DNA of 64,000 nucleotides. Source: Hyphomicrobiales bacterium. Lineage in GTDB: Bacteria > Pseudomonadota > Alphaproteobacteria > Rhizobiales > Xanthobacteraceae. This document shows positions 35,010 to 45,906 of this stretch, one piece after another; the first letter of the stretch is position 1, and each line of letters begins with the position of its first letter. A model generated the notes under the pieces. That model was not told the DNA's origin. It ran no database searches and worked only from the letters and a program-made list of their open reading frames with translations. The DNA is taken from positions 62,001 to 126,000 of the forward strand of contig JAFKKN010000005.1 of the NCBI GenBank assembly GCA_017305535.1. Reading direction: 5' to 3'. Both the position numbers and the translations under genes were made by a program.

Positions 35010-36302
35010 CTAGCGCGGCTTCTCCGGACCATCATAGGCGATGCCGCGAATGATCGCGGCATCGCCGAATTTTTTGCGCAGATCGTCCATCGCGCGTTCG
35101 GCGTGCGCGGAGCGGCGGTCGAGCATGTCCGTGTCGCCGGCGGCGGAGCCCGAGCGGAGTGCGCTGACGCCGGCACCCATCAGCCGGAAGGCGGTGCCGT
35201 CGATTTCCTTCAGCAGCATTTCGCGAACGATACTGAATATCTTGTTCGCCAGTTGCGTCGGCTCGTGGATCGATTGCGAACGGGTGCGTTGGCGGAAGTC
35301 GGCTGTCTTCAGCTTCAGCGTGATGGTCGAGCCGGCTAAGCCGCTGTTTTTCAGCCGCGCCGAAACCTTCTCGCACAAACGCCACAGGATTTTTTCCAGC
35401 GGCGCGAAGTCGCGTATGTCGGTTTCGAAGGTGGTCTCGCTGGAAATAGTCTTGGCGCCGCGATCCGCCACCACCTTGCGGTCGTCGCTGCCGCGCGCGA
35501 GCCGCCACAGTCTTCGCCCCTCCGAGGGAAACTGCCGCATCATCTCGATCTCGTCGGCGCGCTGCAGGTCGCCGACGGTGCGGAAGCCACGTTGGGCGAG
35601 GCGTTCCTGGGTCGCGGGGCCGACGCCGAAGATGAAACCGACCGGCTTGTCGGTCAGCAACTCCCGGCCGTCGTCCTGATCGAGTGGCGCAAAGCCGCGC
35701 GGCTTGTCGAGGTCGGAGGCGATCTTGGCGAGGAACTTGTTGCAGGACAGCCCGATGGAGACCGTGATGCCGATGTCGCGTTCGATCTTGGTGGCGAAAC
35801 CCGCCAGCACCTTGGCCGGGATCATGCCGTGCAGACGTTCGGTGCCGCCGAGGTCGAGGAACGCTTCGTCGATCGAGAGCGGCTCCACCAACGGCGTCAG
35901 CGCCAGCATCGCCTGGCGCACCTCGCGCCCGACGCGGACATATTTCGCCATGTCGGGGCGGATCACTGTGGCATGAGGGCACAGCGCCAAGGCCTTGAAC
36001 ATCGGCATCGCCGAGCGCACGCCATAGGTCCGCGCGATGTAGCAGGCGGCCGATACCACGCCGCGCTTGCCGCCGCCGATAATCACCGGCTTGTCCACCA
36101 GTTCCGGATCGTCGCGCTTCTCGACCGTGGCGTAGAACGCGTCGCAGTCGATGTGGGCGATGGTGAGTTGCCCCAGCGCGCGGTGGCGGACGAGGCGCGG
36201 CGAGCCGCAGGCGCGACAGCGCTTCGCGGCGATATCGAGGTCATGCAGGCAGTCGCGACAGAAGCAGCGCGGGGAGGCTCCTTCTGGCGCGGATGCGGTC
36301 AC
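35010..36302 (-). CDS. dinB: DNA polymerase IV (Y family)
   Basis: DinB is a translesion polymerase. The 430-residue protein, read from GTG 36302, has metal-site HIDCDAFYATVEKRDD (first Asp at residue 52) and SIDEAFLDL (143-151), then the thumb/HhH and little-finger domains. Before the polymerase core it has a zinc-ribbon-like CFCRDC...CRAC (C15, C18, C29, C32), an extension seen in some alphaproteobacterial Pol IV. The GTG overlaps the DUF3572 stop (GTGA), which suggests translational coupling; the longer ATG start at 36320 is possible. No beta-clamp motif was checked. Confidence 0.92.
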   Translation of the reverse strand: MTASAPEGASPRCFCRDCLHDLDIAAKRCRACGSPRLVRHRALGQLTIAHIDCDAFYATVEKRDDPELVDKPVIIGGGKRGVVSAACYIARTYGVRSAMPMFKALALCPHATVIRPDMAKYVRVGREVRQAMLALTPLVEPLSIDEAFLDLGGTERLHGMIPAKVLAGFATKIERDIGITVSIGLSCNKFLAKIASDLDKPRGFAPLDQDDGRELLTDKPVGFIFGVGPATQERLAQRGFRTVGDLQRADEIEMMRQFPSEGRRLWRLARGSDDRKVVADRGAKTISSETTFETDIRDFAPLEKILWRLCEKVSARLKNSGLAGSTITLKLKTADFRQRTRSQSIHEPTQLANKIFSIVREMLLKEIDGTAFRLMGAGVSALRSGSAAGDTDMLDRRSAHAERAMDDLRKKFGDAAIIRGIAYDGPEKPR

Positions 36303-36598
36303 GGGATGTCGCGCTCCCACTGCGGGTCGCCGAGCACCTGGCGGGCGGCGGCGATGTTGGTCGGGTCAAGTTCGACGGACTTCGCGAAAGCCTTCACCAT
36401 GGCGTCATCGCGCAGAATGAAATCCAGCACGGCGGCGAGAAACTGCGGATCGGTAGCAGCAGACCGCAAGGTATCCGGACCTAACCCACTCTCGGCCAGA
36501 AACAGCCCCAGCCGCTCGGGCTCCCCGGCAATGAAGGAAAGCGCCTGAATGGCCACGATTTCAGCTATTTGGCGTGGATTTTTGGCACGCTTTGTCAT
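36299..36598 (-). CDS. DUF3572 family protein
   Basis: The 99-residue helical protein reads RQIAEIVAIQALSFIAGEPE, then LFLAESGLGPDTLRSAATDP and QFLAAVLDFILRDDAMVKAF. This is the DUF3572 pattern, a small alphaproteobacterial family without assigned function. Its stop overlaps the dinB GTG start, so the two are co-translated; a role with Pol IV is possible but unsupported. Confidence 0.82.
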   Translation of the reverse strand: MTKRAKNPRQIAEIVAIQALSFIAGEPERLGLFLAESGLGPDTLRSAATDPQFLAAVLDFILRDDAMVKAFAKSVELDPTNIAAARQVLGDPQWERDIP

Positions 36599-36800
36599 CG
36601 ATCGTGTTTGCCTTTCCGTAACTTATGGGCTCTATTTTCCGCAATTATGCCAGACTCAGGAATGGCTCGATTCTAGCATTTGCTCTCCGTTTCAGCAGGC
36701 GCTTCGGCAAATGTTGGAATCATGGGATCACTAACAAATTATGGGCTCCTGGTGGAGCCTCGGATCGGGCGGCGCTTCGTTGCGAGATGGGAGGGGCGGG

Positions 36801-37166
36801 ATGGCAAAAACCGTCCTGATCGTTGAGGACAACGAGCTGAACATGAAGCTCTTTCGCGACCTGCTGGAGGCCCACGGGTATCAGACCGCGGGCACCAGCA
36901 ACGGTTACGAGGCGATCGACCTCGTGCGGAAATCCCGCCCGGATCTCATCCTGATGGATATTCAGCTCCCGCAGGTGTCCGGCCTCGAGGTGACGCGCTG
37001 GATCAAGGACGATCCGGAGCTGCGAGCGATTCCTGTCGTCGCCGTCACCGCGTTCGCGATGAAGGGTGACGAAGAGCGTATCCGCGAAGGCGGGTGCGAG
37101 GCTTATTTGTCGAAGCCGATTTCGGTGGGCAAGTTCATTGAGACGGTCCGCCGGTTTATCGGCTAG
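36801..37166 (+). CDS. divK: Single-domain response regulator DivK
   Basis: The 121-residue protein is a receiver domain with the acidic pair E9-D10 in [14 protein letters not shown], phospho-acceptor D53 in [13 protein letters not shown], and K105 in YLSKPIS. The sequence and its position directly before pleD match DivK, the essential cell-cycle response regulator of alphaproteobacteria acting through PleC/DivJ and CtrA. A GGGAGGGGCGGG ribosome-binding site precedes ATG 36801. pleD starts 9 bases downstream. Confidence 0.93.
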   Translation: MAKTVLIVEDNELNMKLFRDLLEAHGYQTAGTSNGYEAIDLVRKSRPDLILMDIQLPQVSGLEVTRWIKDDPELRAIPVVAVTAFAMKGDEERIREGGCEAYLSKPISVGKFIETVRRFIG

Positions 37167-37175
37167 GAGATTGCG

Positions 37176-38549
<1,374 letters not shown>

Positions 38550-38570
38550 GAGGCGGGAGGCCGCTCCCTT

Positions 38571-38690
38571 GTCATGGCCGGGCTCGTCCCGGCCATCTAC
38601 GTTCTTTGCTTTGCTCTCGTTAAGACGTGGATCGCCGGAACAAATCCGGTCCTGACGGGAGACGATGCTTCGCTTTGCTCGCAATGACGG
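38571..38690. repeat. Composite palindromic intergenic repeat
   Basis: Starts GTCATGGCCGGGCTCGTCCC, as in the 53016 and 60305 elements, but ends GCTTTGCTCGCAATGACGG, as in the other subtype at 34912. It lies just after pleD. Confidence 0.65.
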
Positions 38691-38721
38691 TGAGCACCCA
38701 GGCACATTGCCAAAATGACAA

Positions 38722-38744
38722 ACGGGGCCGCGAGGGCCCCGTTA
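38722..38744 (-). terminator. Probable rpmG terminator
   Basis: AACGGGGCC-GCGAG-GGCCCCGTT stem-loop 41 bases after the rpmG stop. A weak T-rich run (GTTTGTCATTTT) follows on the minus strand. It could also serve the convergent pleD. Confidence 0.65.
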
Positions 38745-38784
38745 AAACTCAATCTAAGTAACTCGAACCAAATATCTGAAAAGA

Positions 38785-38952
38785 TTACTTGATCTTGGCT
38801 TCCTTAAACTCGACGTGCTTGCGCGCGACGGGATCGTACTTCTTCTTGACCATCTTGTCGGTCATGGTCCGCGAGTTCTTCTTCGCGACGTAATAGAAGC
38901 CGGTGTCGGCGGTGGAAACCAGCTTGACCTTGATGGTGACCGCTTTGGCCAT
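38785..38952 (-). CDS. rpmG: Ribosomal protein L33 (bL33)
   Basis: The 55-residue protein [20 protein letters not shown] ... [16 protein letters not shown] is L33 of the large ribosomal subunit. It has the alphaproteobacterial form without CxxC zinc ligands. Start 38952 has GAGG upstream. It is the last gene of the minus-strand block that begins with pyrB. Confidence 0.97.
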   Translation of the reverse strand: MAKAVTIKVKLVSTADTGFYYVAKKNSRTMTDKMVKKKYDPVARKHVEFKEAKIK

Positions 38953-39106
38953 GGGTAAACCTCGAAATGTCAGGAATCGGCAGCCGACCGGCGAGCGCCA
39001 ATCCGCGTTTGGCCGGCAAACTAGCCGTGAATGGCCCAAAGTCAAGGTTTGCGCAGTCAAAAACCTGCGGGAACCAAGGTCGAAATAGCCGGTGGCGAGG
39101 CCGGTG

Positions 39107-39853
39107 TCAGGCCGGCAACAGGTCCATTTGCATCTTGCCGCCGTAGAAATGGAAGAACGGCAGCGGGGCATCATGACGTAGCGGTCCGGTGGCGAGGCGC
39201 CTGTCCAGCTGGTGAAGGACCCGCGTGGTCATCGGATGAAGATCCGCGAGCGAATCGGAACCGATTTCCAGCCAAACCAGTTCGACCAGTTCGGCGTCGG
39301 CATGAATCACGCCTTCGACGCGATGGGCGATGCTCGAGGCATCCGCGGTGAAGAACCGTGTATCGAAACGGCGTACGCGACCGGGCGGCGTAATGGCGCG
39401 GGCGATCAGGAACAGGCCGGACGGGTCCGGCAGCAGCCCGGCGTCGGCGAACGGCTGCCACACGCCATGGAGTTTGTGCGAGCTGCCGTTGTCGGACTTG
39501 CAGCCGAGGCACAGCCCGGTTTCCTCGCACGCCTCGCGAATGGCGGCGATCGCCAGCGAGCGCGCCCGCGACGGCTCGGTCTTCGGGCTGCCCTTCAGCA
39601 GGTTGGCTTCGAGCTCTTTCGGGATCGGCGCGGCTACCGGCACGCGATTGTCGGTCTTGTCGACGCTGCCGCCCGGGAACACGAACTTGCCGGGCATGAA
39701 CACCACGTTGTCATGGCGTTTGCCGACCAGCACCTTGGGCTTGGCGTGGCTGCGGTCGATCAGGATCAATGTCGCTGCGTCGCGCGGCCGCCGATAGGGA
39801 TGGTGATCGGCCTCTTTTTCTTCTTTCACAGTCGTGGTCGTCGTATCTGTCAT
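39107..39853 (-). CDS. NUDIX hydrolase
   Basis: The 248-residue protein has a Nudix box at [18 protein letters not shown] and the preceding [20 protein letters not shown]. The N-terminal charged 20 residues and the C-terminal extension are like the larger alphaproteobacterial NUDIX proteins near rnr, often annotated as CoA or nucleotide pyrophosphatase. Its start overlaps the DUF983 stop by four bases (ATGA). Substrate unknown. Confidence 0.88.
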   Translation of the reverse strand: MTDTTTTTVKEEKEADHHPYRRPRDAATLILIDRSHAKPKVLVGKRHDNVVFMPGKFVFPGGSVDKTDNRVPVAAPIPKELEANLLKGSPKTEPSRARSLAIAAIREACEETGLCLGCKSDNGSSHKLHGVWQPFADAGLLPDPSGLFLIARAITPPGRVRRFDTRFFTADASSIAHRVEGVIHADAELVELVWLEIGSDSLADLHPMTTRVLHQLDRRLATGPLRHDAPLPFFHFYGGKMQMDLLPA

Positions 39854-40320
39854 CTGGCTTCCGGTGCGATGGTGCCGCCCGCCTTGTCGCGGATCGGCGT
39901 GTCAGTGGAATCGGAATCGTCGAAGCCGTGCATGCGCAAGGCCCATTGCAAGCCCACCACCGCGCCTTTGACCGGCTGCAACAGCAACAACGCGGAGATC
40001 AAAGTGAGCGGCAGATAGATCGCCAGTTGCAGCGCCACCGGCGGCGCGAAATTGGTTTCGATGGAGAGCGCAATCGGCACCACGATGTGGCCGACGATCA
40101 CGATCACCAGATAGGCCGGGAGGTCATCGGCCCGGTGATGGAACAACGCCTCGCCGCAGGCGGGGCAGGTGTCGTTGACCTTGAGGAAGGCGCGGAACAA
40201 TTTGCCTTCGCCGCAGTTCGGACATCGGCAGCGCAGGCCACGTTTCATCGCCAGCCAGACATCGCGCTCGGGCGGCGAGGCGGCCTTCTGAGTCCAGGTC
40301 GAGATGGCGGGTGTTTTCAC
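39850..40320 (-). CDS. DUF983 membrane protein with zinc ribbon
   Basis: The 156-residue protein has two CxxC pairs (CRCPNCGEGKLF and NDTCPACGEAL) forming a zinc ribbon, then two hydrophobic segments (AYLVIVIVGHIVVPIALSI and a second ending LLLLQPVKG). This is the DUF983 family. Function unknown. It sits between rnr and the NUDIX gene, 9 bases after the rnr stop and overlapping the NUDIX start by ATGA. Confidence 0.9.
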   Translation of the reverse strand: MKTPAISTWTQKAASPPERDVWLAMKRGLRCRCPNCGEGKLFRAFLKVNDTCPACGEALFHHRADDLPAYLVIVIVGHIVVPIALSIETNFAPPVALQLAIYLPLTLISALLLLQPVKGAVVGLQWALRMHGFDDSDSTDTPIRDKAGGTIAPEAR

Positions 40321-40329
40321 GATCTTGCC

Positions 40330-42681
40330 TTACTTCTTGCCCTTGCCCGATTTGCCCTTGCTCTTGATAGGCTTCCCTGGTTTTTTTGCAAACTTGCGCC
40401 CGGGCTTTTTTGCCTTGCGTTCGGCCTTGATCTTCCCGCGTGCCCTGCGAACTTCGTGAGAGCGGTCGGCATCGCGTGTCCGCTTGCGCCCGCGTGGCGC
40501 TTCGTGTGCTTCCGACAGCAATTCGAACCGCAGCGCACCGGCAACCGGGGCTGCTTCTACCAGACGAACCTCGACCACGTCCCCCAGCCGATGCATGGCA
40601 CCGCTGCGTGTGCCGACCAGCGCGTGGCGGGCCTCGTCGTACTGGAAGTATTCGGTGCCGAGCGTGCGGATCGGGATCAGGCCGTCGGCGCCGGTTTCGC
40701 TGAGTTTCACGAACAGGCCCGCGCGGGTGACGCCGGAAATGCGGCCCTGGAACACCGCGCCGATGCGATCCGCGAGATGATGGGCGATCAGCCGGTCGAC
40801 GGTCTCGCGCTCGGCCTTCATCGCGCGGCGTTCGGTGGCTGAAATCTGCGCGGCGACTTCGCTGAGCGTCTCGATGGTTTCGGTTTCGGGTAAGGCGCCG
40901 GCGCCGAGCCCCAGTGCGCGGATGATGGCGCGATGCACGACCAGGTCCGCATAACGGCGGATCGGCGAGGTGAAGTGCGCGTAGCGACGCAGGTTCAAGC
41001 CGAAGTGGCCGTAGTTCTCGGCGGCGTATTCCGCCTGTGCCTGCGAGCGCAACACCACCTCGTTGACCATGTGCTCGGAGTCATGGCCTTTGATCTTGGT
41101 CAGCACGCGATTGAACACCGAAGGCCGCAACGCGCCGCTCTTGGCGAAGGGGATATCGAGCGTCTTCAAAAATTCCTGAAGGTTGTGCACCTTCTCCACC
41201 GTCGGCTCATCGTGCACGCGGTAGATCAGCGGCAGACCCTTCTTCTCCAGCGTCTCGGCGGCGGCGACGTTGGCGAGGATCATGAACTCCTCGATCAATT
41301 TGTGTGCGTCGAGGCGTTCCGGCGTCACCACCCGATCCACCGTGCCGTCCGGCTTGAGGACGATCTTGCGTTCCGGCAGATCGAGGTCAAGCGGCTCGCG
41401 TTCGTCGCGCGCGCGCTTCACCAGCGCATAAGCCGCGTAGAGCGGCTTGAGGATCGGCTCCAGCAACGGACCGGTTAAGTCGTCGGGATGACCGTCGATG
41501 GCGGTCTGCACCTGCGCGTAGTTGAGCTTCGCGGCCGAGCGCATCAGCACGCGATGGAATGTGTGCGAACGCTTGCGGCCATCCGGCGCGATTACCAGAC
41601 GCACGGCGAGCGCGCCGCGTGCTTCGCCCGGCCGCAGCGAACACAGGTCGTTGGAGATGCGCTCCGGCAGCATCGGCACGACGCGATCGGGGAAGTAGAC
41701 CGAGTTGCCACGTAACAGCGCGTCGCGATCGAGCGCCGATCCCGGCTGCACGTAGAACGCGACATCAGCGATGGCGACGTGAACGATATAACCGCCCTTG
41801 TTGGCGGGATCGTCGTCCGGCATCGCGTGCACGGCGTCGTCGTGATCCTTGGCGTCCGGCGGATCGATGGTGACGAGCGGAATATCGCGCCAGTCCTCGC
41901 GGCCTTGCAATGTCGCGGGCGCAGCCGCTTCGGCTTCCTTCAGCGCGGCGGGCGAAAACGATTGCGGAATATCGTGGGCGTGAATCGCGATCAGGCTGAT
42001 GGCCTTCTCGGTTGCCAGCGAGCCGAGCCGTTCCTTCACGCGCCCCGACGCGAGGCCGAAACCACGCGAGCGGACCAGATCGACGCTGACGAGATCGCCG
42101 TCCTTCGCATCGGCACTGTCGGCCTTGGCGATGTTGAGTTCGCGACCGGCCTGCTTCTTGTCCACCGGTACTAGCCGCCCACCGCCGCCGGGCAGGGCGC
42201 GGAAGATGCCGAGCACGCGCGACTTGGCGTGGTCGATGATCTTGATGACACGACCGATGTAAGCGTGGGCTTCATCGTTGCTGTCGGGCTCGACGCGCAG
42301 CAGCGCGCGGTCGCCGATGCCGGCAGCGGTGCCGGGCTTGGGATAACGCGGCAGGCGGATGCGAATTTTTGGCGCGGCGCCTTGTGTTTCCGCGTCCCAT
42401 TCCGCCGGTGCCGCCAGCAATTCGCCGTCGCTGTCGCGGCCGGTGACGTCGGCGAGCAGAGTAGGCGGCAGCACGGCAGCTTCATGCAACTTGCGTCCAC
42501 GTTTGGCCAGCACGCCTTCGTCGGCGAGAGTGCGCAAGATCTGCTTCAGTTCGACGCGGTCGGCATTCTTCAATCCGAACGCGCGCGCGATCTCGCGCGT
42601 GCCGACTTCGCTTTTCGACCCGCGCACGAATGCGATGATCGCGTCGCGGTCGGGAAATCGGCTATCGCGCTGCTTGCTCAA
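40330..42681 (-). CDS. rnr: Ribonuclease R
   Basis: RNase R is a processive 3'-5' exoribonuclease for structured RNA. The 783-residue protein has an N-terminal HTH-like segment (DAIIAFVRGSKSEVGTREIA), cold-shock domains, the RNB catalytic domain with IDPPDAKDHDDAVHA, and an S1 domain (VFQGRISGVTRAGLFVKLSE). The last 45 or so residues are lysine-rich (ending PIKSKGKSGKGKK), as in many RNase R proteins. It starts 12 bases after topA's stop. Confidence 0.96.
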   Translation of the reverse strand: MSKQRDSRFPDRDAIIAFVRGSKSEVGTREIARAFGLKNADRVELKQILRTLADEGVLAKRGRKLHEAAVLPPTLLADVTGRDSDGELLAAPAEWDAETQGAAPKIRIRLPRYPKPGTAAGIGDRALLRVEPDSNDEAHAYIGRVIKIIDHAKSRVLGIFRALPGGGGRLVPVDKKQAGRELNIAKADSADAKDGDLVSVDLVRSRGFGLASGRVKERLGSLATEKAISLIAIHAHDIPQSFSPAALKEAEAAAPATLQGREDWRDIPLVTIDPPDAKDHDDAVHAMPDDDPANKGGYIVHVAIADVAFYVQPGSALDRDALLRGNSVYFPDRVVPMLPERISNDLCSLRPGEARGALAVRLVIAPDGRKRSHTFHRVLMRSAAKLNYAQVQTAIDGHPDDLTGPLLEPILKPLYAAYALVKRARDEREPLDLDLPERKIVLKPDGTVDRVVTPERLDAHKLIEEFMILANVAAAETLEKKGLPLIYRVHDEPTVEKVHNLQEFLKTLDIPFAKSGALRPSVFNRVLTKIKGHDSEHMVNEVVLRSQAQAEYAAENYGHFGLNLRRYAHFTSPIRRYADLVVHRAIIRALGLGAGALPETETIETLSEVAAQISATERRAMKAERETVDRLIAHHLADRIGAVFQGRISGVTRAGLFVKLSETGADGLIPIRTLGTEYFQYDEARHALVGTRSGAMHRLGDVVEVRLVEAAPVAGALRFELLSEAHEAPRGRKRTRDADRSHEVRRARGKIKAERKAKKPGRKFAKKPGKPIKSKGKSGKGKK

Positions 42682-42693
42682 TGGGACCCGCTG

Positions 42694-45444
42694 TTACCTG
42701 CCAGCTTTGCCGGCACTTTTCTTCGCGGCTGCTTTCGATGCCTTGGCAGGGGCGGTTTTCGCTGCCGTCTTTACCGGCGCGCGCGCCTTGCTCGCGGCTT
42801 TCTTCGCTGCGGGCTTTTTGGCGGCCGCCTTTTTGGCAACGGCCTTCTTCGCTGGTGCATCCGAGCTGTCGGTGGATTTGGCGGCAGGCTTTTTCGCTGC
42901 CTTCTTCGCCGCAGGCCGTTTCGCCTTGCCGCCGCCCTTGGCTGCGCGCTCGTCGATCAGCGCGATCGCTTCCTCAAGCGTGATCGAATCCTGCGTCTTG
43001 TCGCTCGGAATGGTGGCGTTGACGCCGCCCGCCGTGACGTAAGCGCCGTAGCGTCCACTCTTCACCGCGACCGCACCCAGAGACGGATGATCGCCGAGCG
43101 GTTTGCCCGGATCGGAGCCGAAGCGCCGCCGGCCGGGGCCCTTGGCAATCTTCTCCGCGATCAAGGTCACCGCGCGGTTGAGGCCGATGTTGAAAACGTC
43201 GTCGCCGGCCTCGAGGCTGGCGTAGGTCTTTAAGTGTTGCACGTAAGGCCCGAAGCGGCCGATGCCGGCCTTGATCGGCTCGCCATCTTCCGGATGCCGG
43301 CCGACTTCGCGAGGCAGCGACAACAGCTTCACCGCGAGCTCGAACTCCATGTCGTTCGGTGAGGTGCCTTTCGGAATGCCGGCGCGTTTCGGCTTCTCAC
43401 CTTCCTCGTAGTCCTTCGCTTCGCCTAACTGGATGTAAGGCCCGAAGCGTCCCGACTTCACCGCGACGTCGAGGCCGCTTTCCGGATCCTTGCCGAGAAT
43501 GCGGTCGCCTCCGGCATCGCCATCGGCCGCGAGCGGTCGCGTGTACCGGCACTCCGGATAGTTGGTGCAGCCGACGAAGGCGCCGAACTTGCCAGCCTTC
43601 AGATTCAGCCGGCCGGTGCCGCAGGTCGGGCACTGGCGCGGATCGCCGCCGTCCTCGCGCGGCGGATAGATGTGCGGCCCGAGCATCTCGTCGAGCGCGT
43701 CGAGCACCTCGGCGACGCGCAGGTCCTTGATGTCGTCGACCGCGCCGGTGAAGCCGGCCCAGAACGCTTTCAGCACGTCCTGCCACGACACTTCGTTATT
43801 GGAGATGCGGTCGAGATCTTCTTCCAGTTCGGCGGTGAAGTCGTATTCGACGTAGCGCGAGAAATACTTCTTCAGGAACGCGACGACGACGCGGCCCTTG
43901 TCCTCGCCGTGCAGCCGCTTCTTGTCGAGCCGCACATAGCCGCGATCGCGCAGCACTTGCAGGATCGATGCGTAGGTCGAAGGACGGCCGATACCGAGTT
44001 CTTCCATGCGCTTCACGAGCGACGCTTCCGAGAAGCGCGGCGGCGGCTCGGTGAAGTGCTGGGTGACGGCGAGCGCCTGACGCTTGAGCGCTTCGCCGTC
44101 GCTCATCGCGGGGAGGCGATTGCTGTCTTCATCGTCCGGATCGTCGTCGCGGCCTTCCTGATAGAGCTTCAGGAAGCCGTCGAACTTGATCACCTGACCG
44201 CTGGCGCGCAGGTCGAGCGTGCGCGCGCCGGCCTTGGCGACAATGTCGACGGTGGTGCGTTCGAGTTCGGCGGACTCCATCTGGCTCGCGACGGTGCGAA
44301 TCCAGATCAACTCGTAGAGCCGCGCCTGATCGTTATCGAGGCTGCGGCGTAAGTCGGCGGGGCGGCGCGATATATCGGTCGGGCGAATGGCTTCGTGCGC
44401 TTCCTGCGCGTTCTTGGCCTTGGTCTGATACTGGCGCGGCGCGTCCGGCACGTAATCCTTGCCGTAGTCCTCGCCGATCACCTTGCGTGCTTGCGTAATG
44501 GCGGAGCCATCGATCTGCACGCCGTCGGTACGCATATAGGTGATGAGGCCGGTGGTCTCGCCGCCGATGTTGATGCCTTCGTAAAGCCGCTGCGCGATGC
44601 GCATGGTGTGCGCCGGTGCGAAGCCGAGCTTGCGGCTGGCTTCCTGCTGCAACGTCGAGGTGGTGAAGGGCGCATAGGGATTGCGTCGCGCCGGCTTCGC
44701 CTCGACGCTGCCGACGGTGAAGGTCGCCGCCTCAATGGCGCGCTTGAAATCCTCGGCTTCCGCGCCGCTGCCAATATCGAGCCGCGCCAGTTTCTTGCCG
44801 TCGGCGCCGACCAGACGCGCCTCGAACGCGTCGCCGCGCGGCGTCGTCAGGGTGGCGACCAGCGACCAGTATTCGCGCGCCACGAAGCTCTCGATTTCCT
44901 GCTCGCGGTCGCAGACCAGCCGCAGCGCGACGGACTGCACGCGTCCGGCCGAGCGCGCGCCCGGCAGCTTGCGCCAGAGGACCGGGGAGAGGGTGAAGCC
45001 GACCAGATAGTCCAGCGCGCGGCGCGCCATGTAGGCGTCGACCAGAGCGCCGTCGATCTGGCGCGGGTGCTTCATGGCGTCGGTGACGGCCTGCTTGGTG
45101 ATGGCGTTGAACACCACGCGCTCGATCGGCTGGTCCTTCAGCGCGCGCTTCTGCTTCAGCACCTCCAGCACGTGCCAGGAAATCGCCTCGCCCTCGCGAT
45201 CAGGGTCGGTGGCGAGAATGAGCTTGTCCGCGCCCTTCACCGAGCGGGCGATGTCGTTCAGGCGGCTGGAGGCCTTGGGATCGATCTCCCAGATCATCTT
45301 GAAGTTGGCGTCCGGATCGACCGACCCGTTCTTGGCCGGGAGGTCGCGGATATGGCCGAACGAGGCGACCACTTCGTAGCCGCCGCCCAAATACTTATTG
45401 ATCGTCTTGGCCTTCGCAGGCGACTCGACAATGACGATATTCAT
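42694..45444 (-). CDS. topA: DNA topoisomerase I
   Basis: TopA relaxes negative supercoils through single-strand cleavage. The 916-residue protein starts with the TOPRIM domain (MNIVIVESPAKAKTINKYLG; DPDREGEAIS) and has the active-site tyrosine Y303 in GLITYMRTDG. A zinc finger (CPTCGTGRLN...CTNYPEC) and several C-terminal Topo-I repeats (RFGPYVQHLKTY; SGRYGAYVTAGG) follow. The last 80 or so residues are an unusual Ala/Lys-rich tail, histone-H1-like (KRPAAKKAAKKPAAKS and similar). Confidence 0.97.
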   Translation of the reverse strand: MNIVIVESPAKAKTINKYLGGGYEVVASFGHIRDLPAKNGSVDPDANFKMIWEIDPKASSRLNDIARSVKGADKLILATDPDREGEAISWHVLEVLKQKRALKDQPIERVVFNAITKQAVTDAMKHPRQIDGALVDAYMARRALDYLVGFTLSPVLWRKLPGARSAGRVQSVALRLVCDREQEIESFVAREYWSLVATLTTPRGDAFEARLVGADGKKLARLDIGSGAEAEDFKRAIEAATFTVGSVEAKPARRNPYAPFTTSTLQQEASRKLGFAPAHTMRIAQRLYEGINIGGETTGLITYMRTDGVQIDGSAITQARKVIGEDYGKDYVPDAPRQYQTKAKNAQEAHEAIRPTDISRRPADLRRSLDNDQARLYELIWIRTVASQMESAELERTTVDIVAKAGARTLDLRASGQVIKFDGFLKLYQEGRDDDPDDEDSNRLPAMSDGEALKRQALAVTQHFTEPPPRFSEASLVKRMEELGIGRPSTYASILQVLRDRGYVRLDKKRLHGEDKGRVVVAFLKKYFSRYVEYDFTAELEEDLDRISNNEVSWQDVLKAFWAGFTGAVDDIKDLRVAEVLDALDEMLGPHIYPPREDGGDPRQCPTCGTGRLNLKAGKFGAFVGCTNYPECRYTRPLAADGDAGGDRILGKDPESGLDVAVKSGRFGPYIQLGEAKDYEEGEKPKRAGIPKGTSPNDMEFELAVKLLSLPREVGRHPEDGEPIKAGIGRFGPYVQHLKTYASLEAGDDVFNIGLNRAVTLIAEKIAKGPGRRRFGSDPGKPLGDHPSLGAVAVKSGRYGAYVTAGGVNATIPSDKTQDSITLEEAIALIDERAAKGGGKAKRPAAKKAAKKPAAKSTDSSDAPAKKAVAKKAAAKKPAAKKAASKARAPVKTAAKTAPAKASKAAAKKSAGKAGR

Positions 45445-45678
45445 GTTTTTCCAGATACTTAGGGAAGAAAAGGTGCGGGCTTCGCGAGAGTCGCGGCGGC
45501 CTGCTTCGCCCGGAACATGGGTCCAGACCCCTCAACTGTCAAATCGCGATACCCAATTATCTCGAGTTCATTCAACCATTCCGATTATGTATATCTTTTA
45601 AAGCTACCATTGGTTGTATATATTTCGATTTGAAACGGACTTGATTCCCATCTCGGCGGCAAGTGGCGGCGAGGATCA

Positions 45679-45906
45679 ATGGCGCGGGAACGGCGGAGCA
45701 TTCCCATCGAAGCGGACGAACCGGCTGGCGACGGTGGCCCCGACGAGGCCGCCCGCTTCATCGCCGGCGCGGTCTCCGAATTAGCGCTGATGGCGCGTGT
45801 GCACCGGCTGAACATGCTGGCTCACGTGCTCGATATGGCTCAGATGGAGGCGGACGAACTGGTCCGGGCGCATGCGACGCGCAATTCGCCCCGAATAGAC
45901 CGCTAA
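45679..45906 (+). CDS. Small hypothetical protein
   Basis: The 75-residue protein [20 protein letters not shown], then a helical [20 protein letters not shown] and [20 protein letters not shown], has no domain I can name. It is preceded by GAGG 4-7 bases before the ATG and by an AT-rich promoter-like stretch (45570-45640). It interrupts the minus-strand block between dprA and topA and overlaps the dprA stop by four bases. A similar helical hypothetical protein is familiar from Bradyrhizobium relatives. Confidence 0.65.
   Translation: MARERRSIPIEADEPAGDGGPDEAARFIAGAVSELALMARVHRLNMLAHVLDMAQMEADELVRAHATRNSPRIDR

Noticed and set aside
36744-36759. GGCTCC-TGGT-GGAGCC hairpin upstream of divK
   Set aside because: Short, no T run and no known riboswitch features; not strong enough to call.
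44395-45462. 355-codon open frame antisense to topA
   Set aside because: Shadow of topA with no supporting feature.
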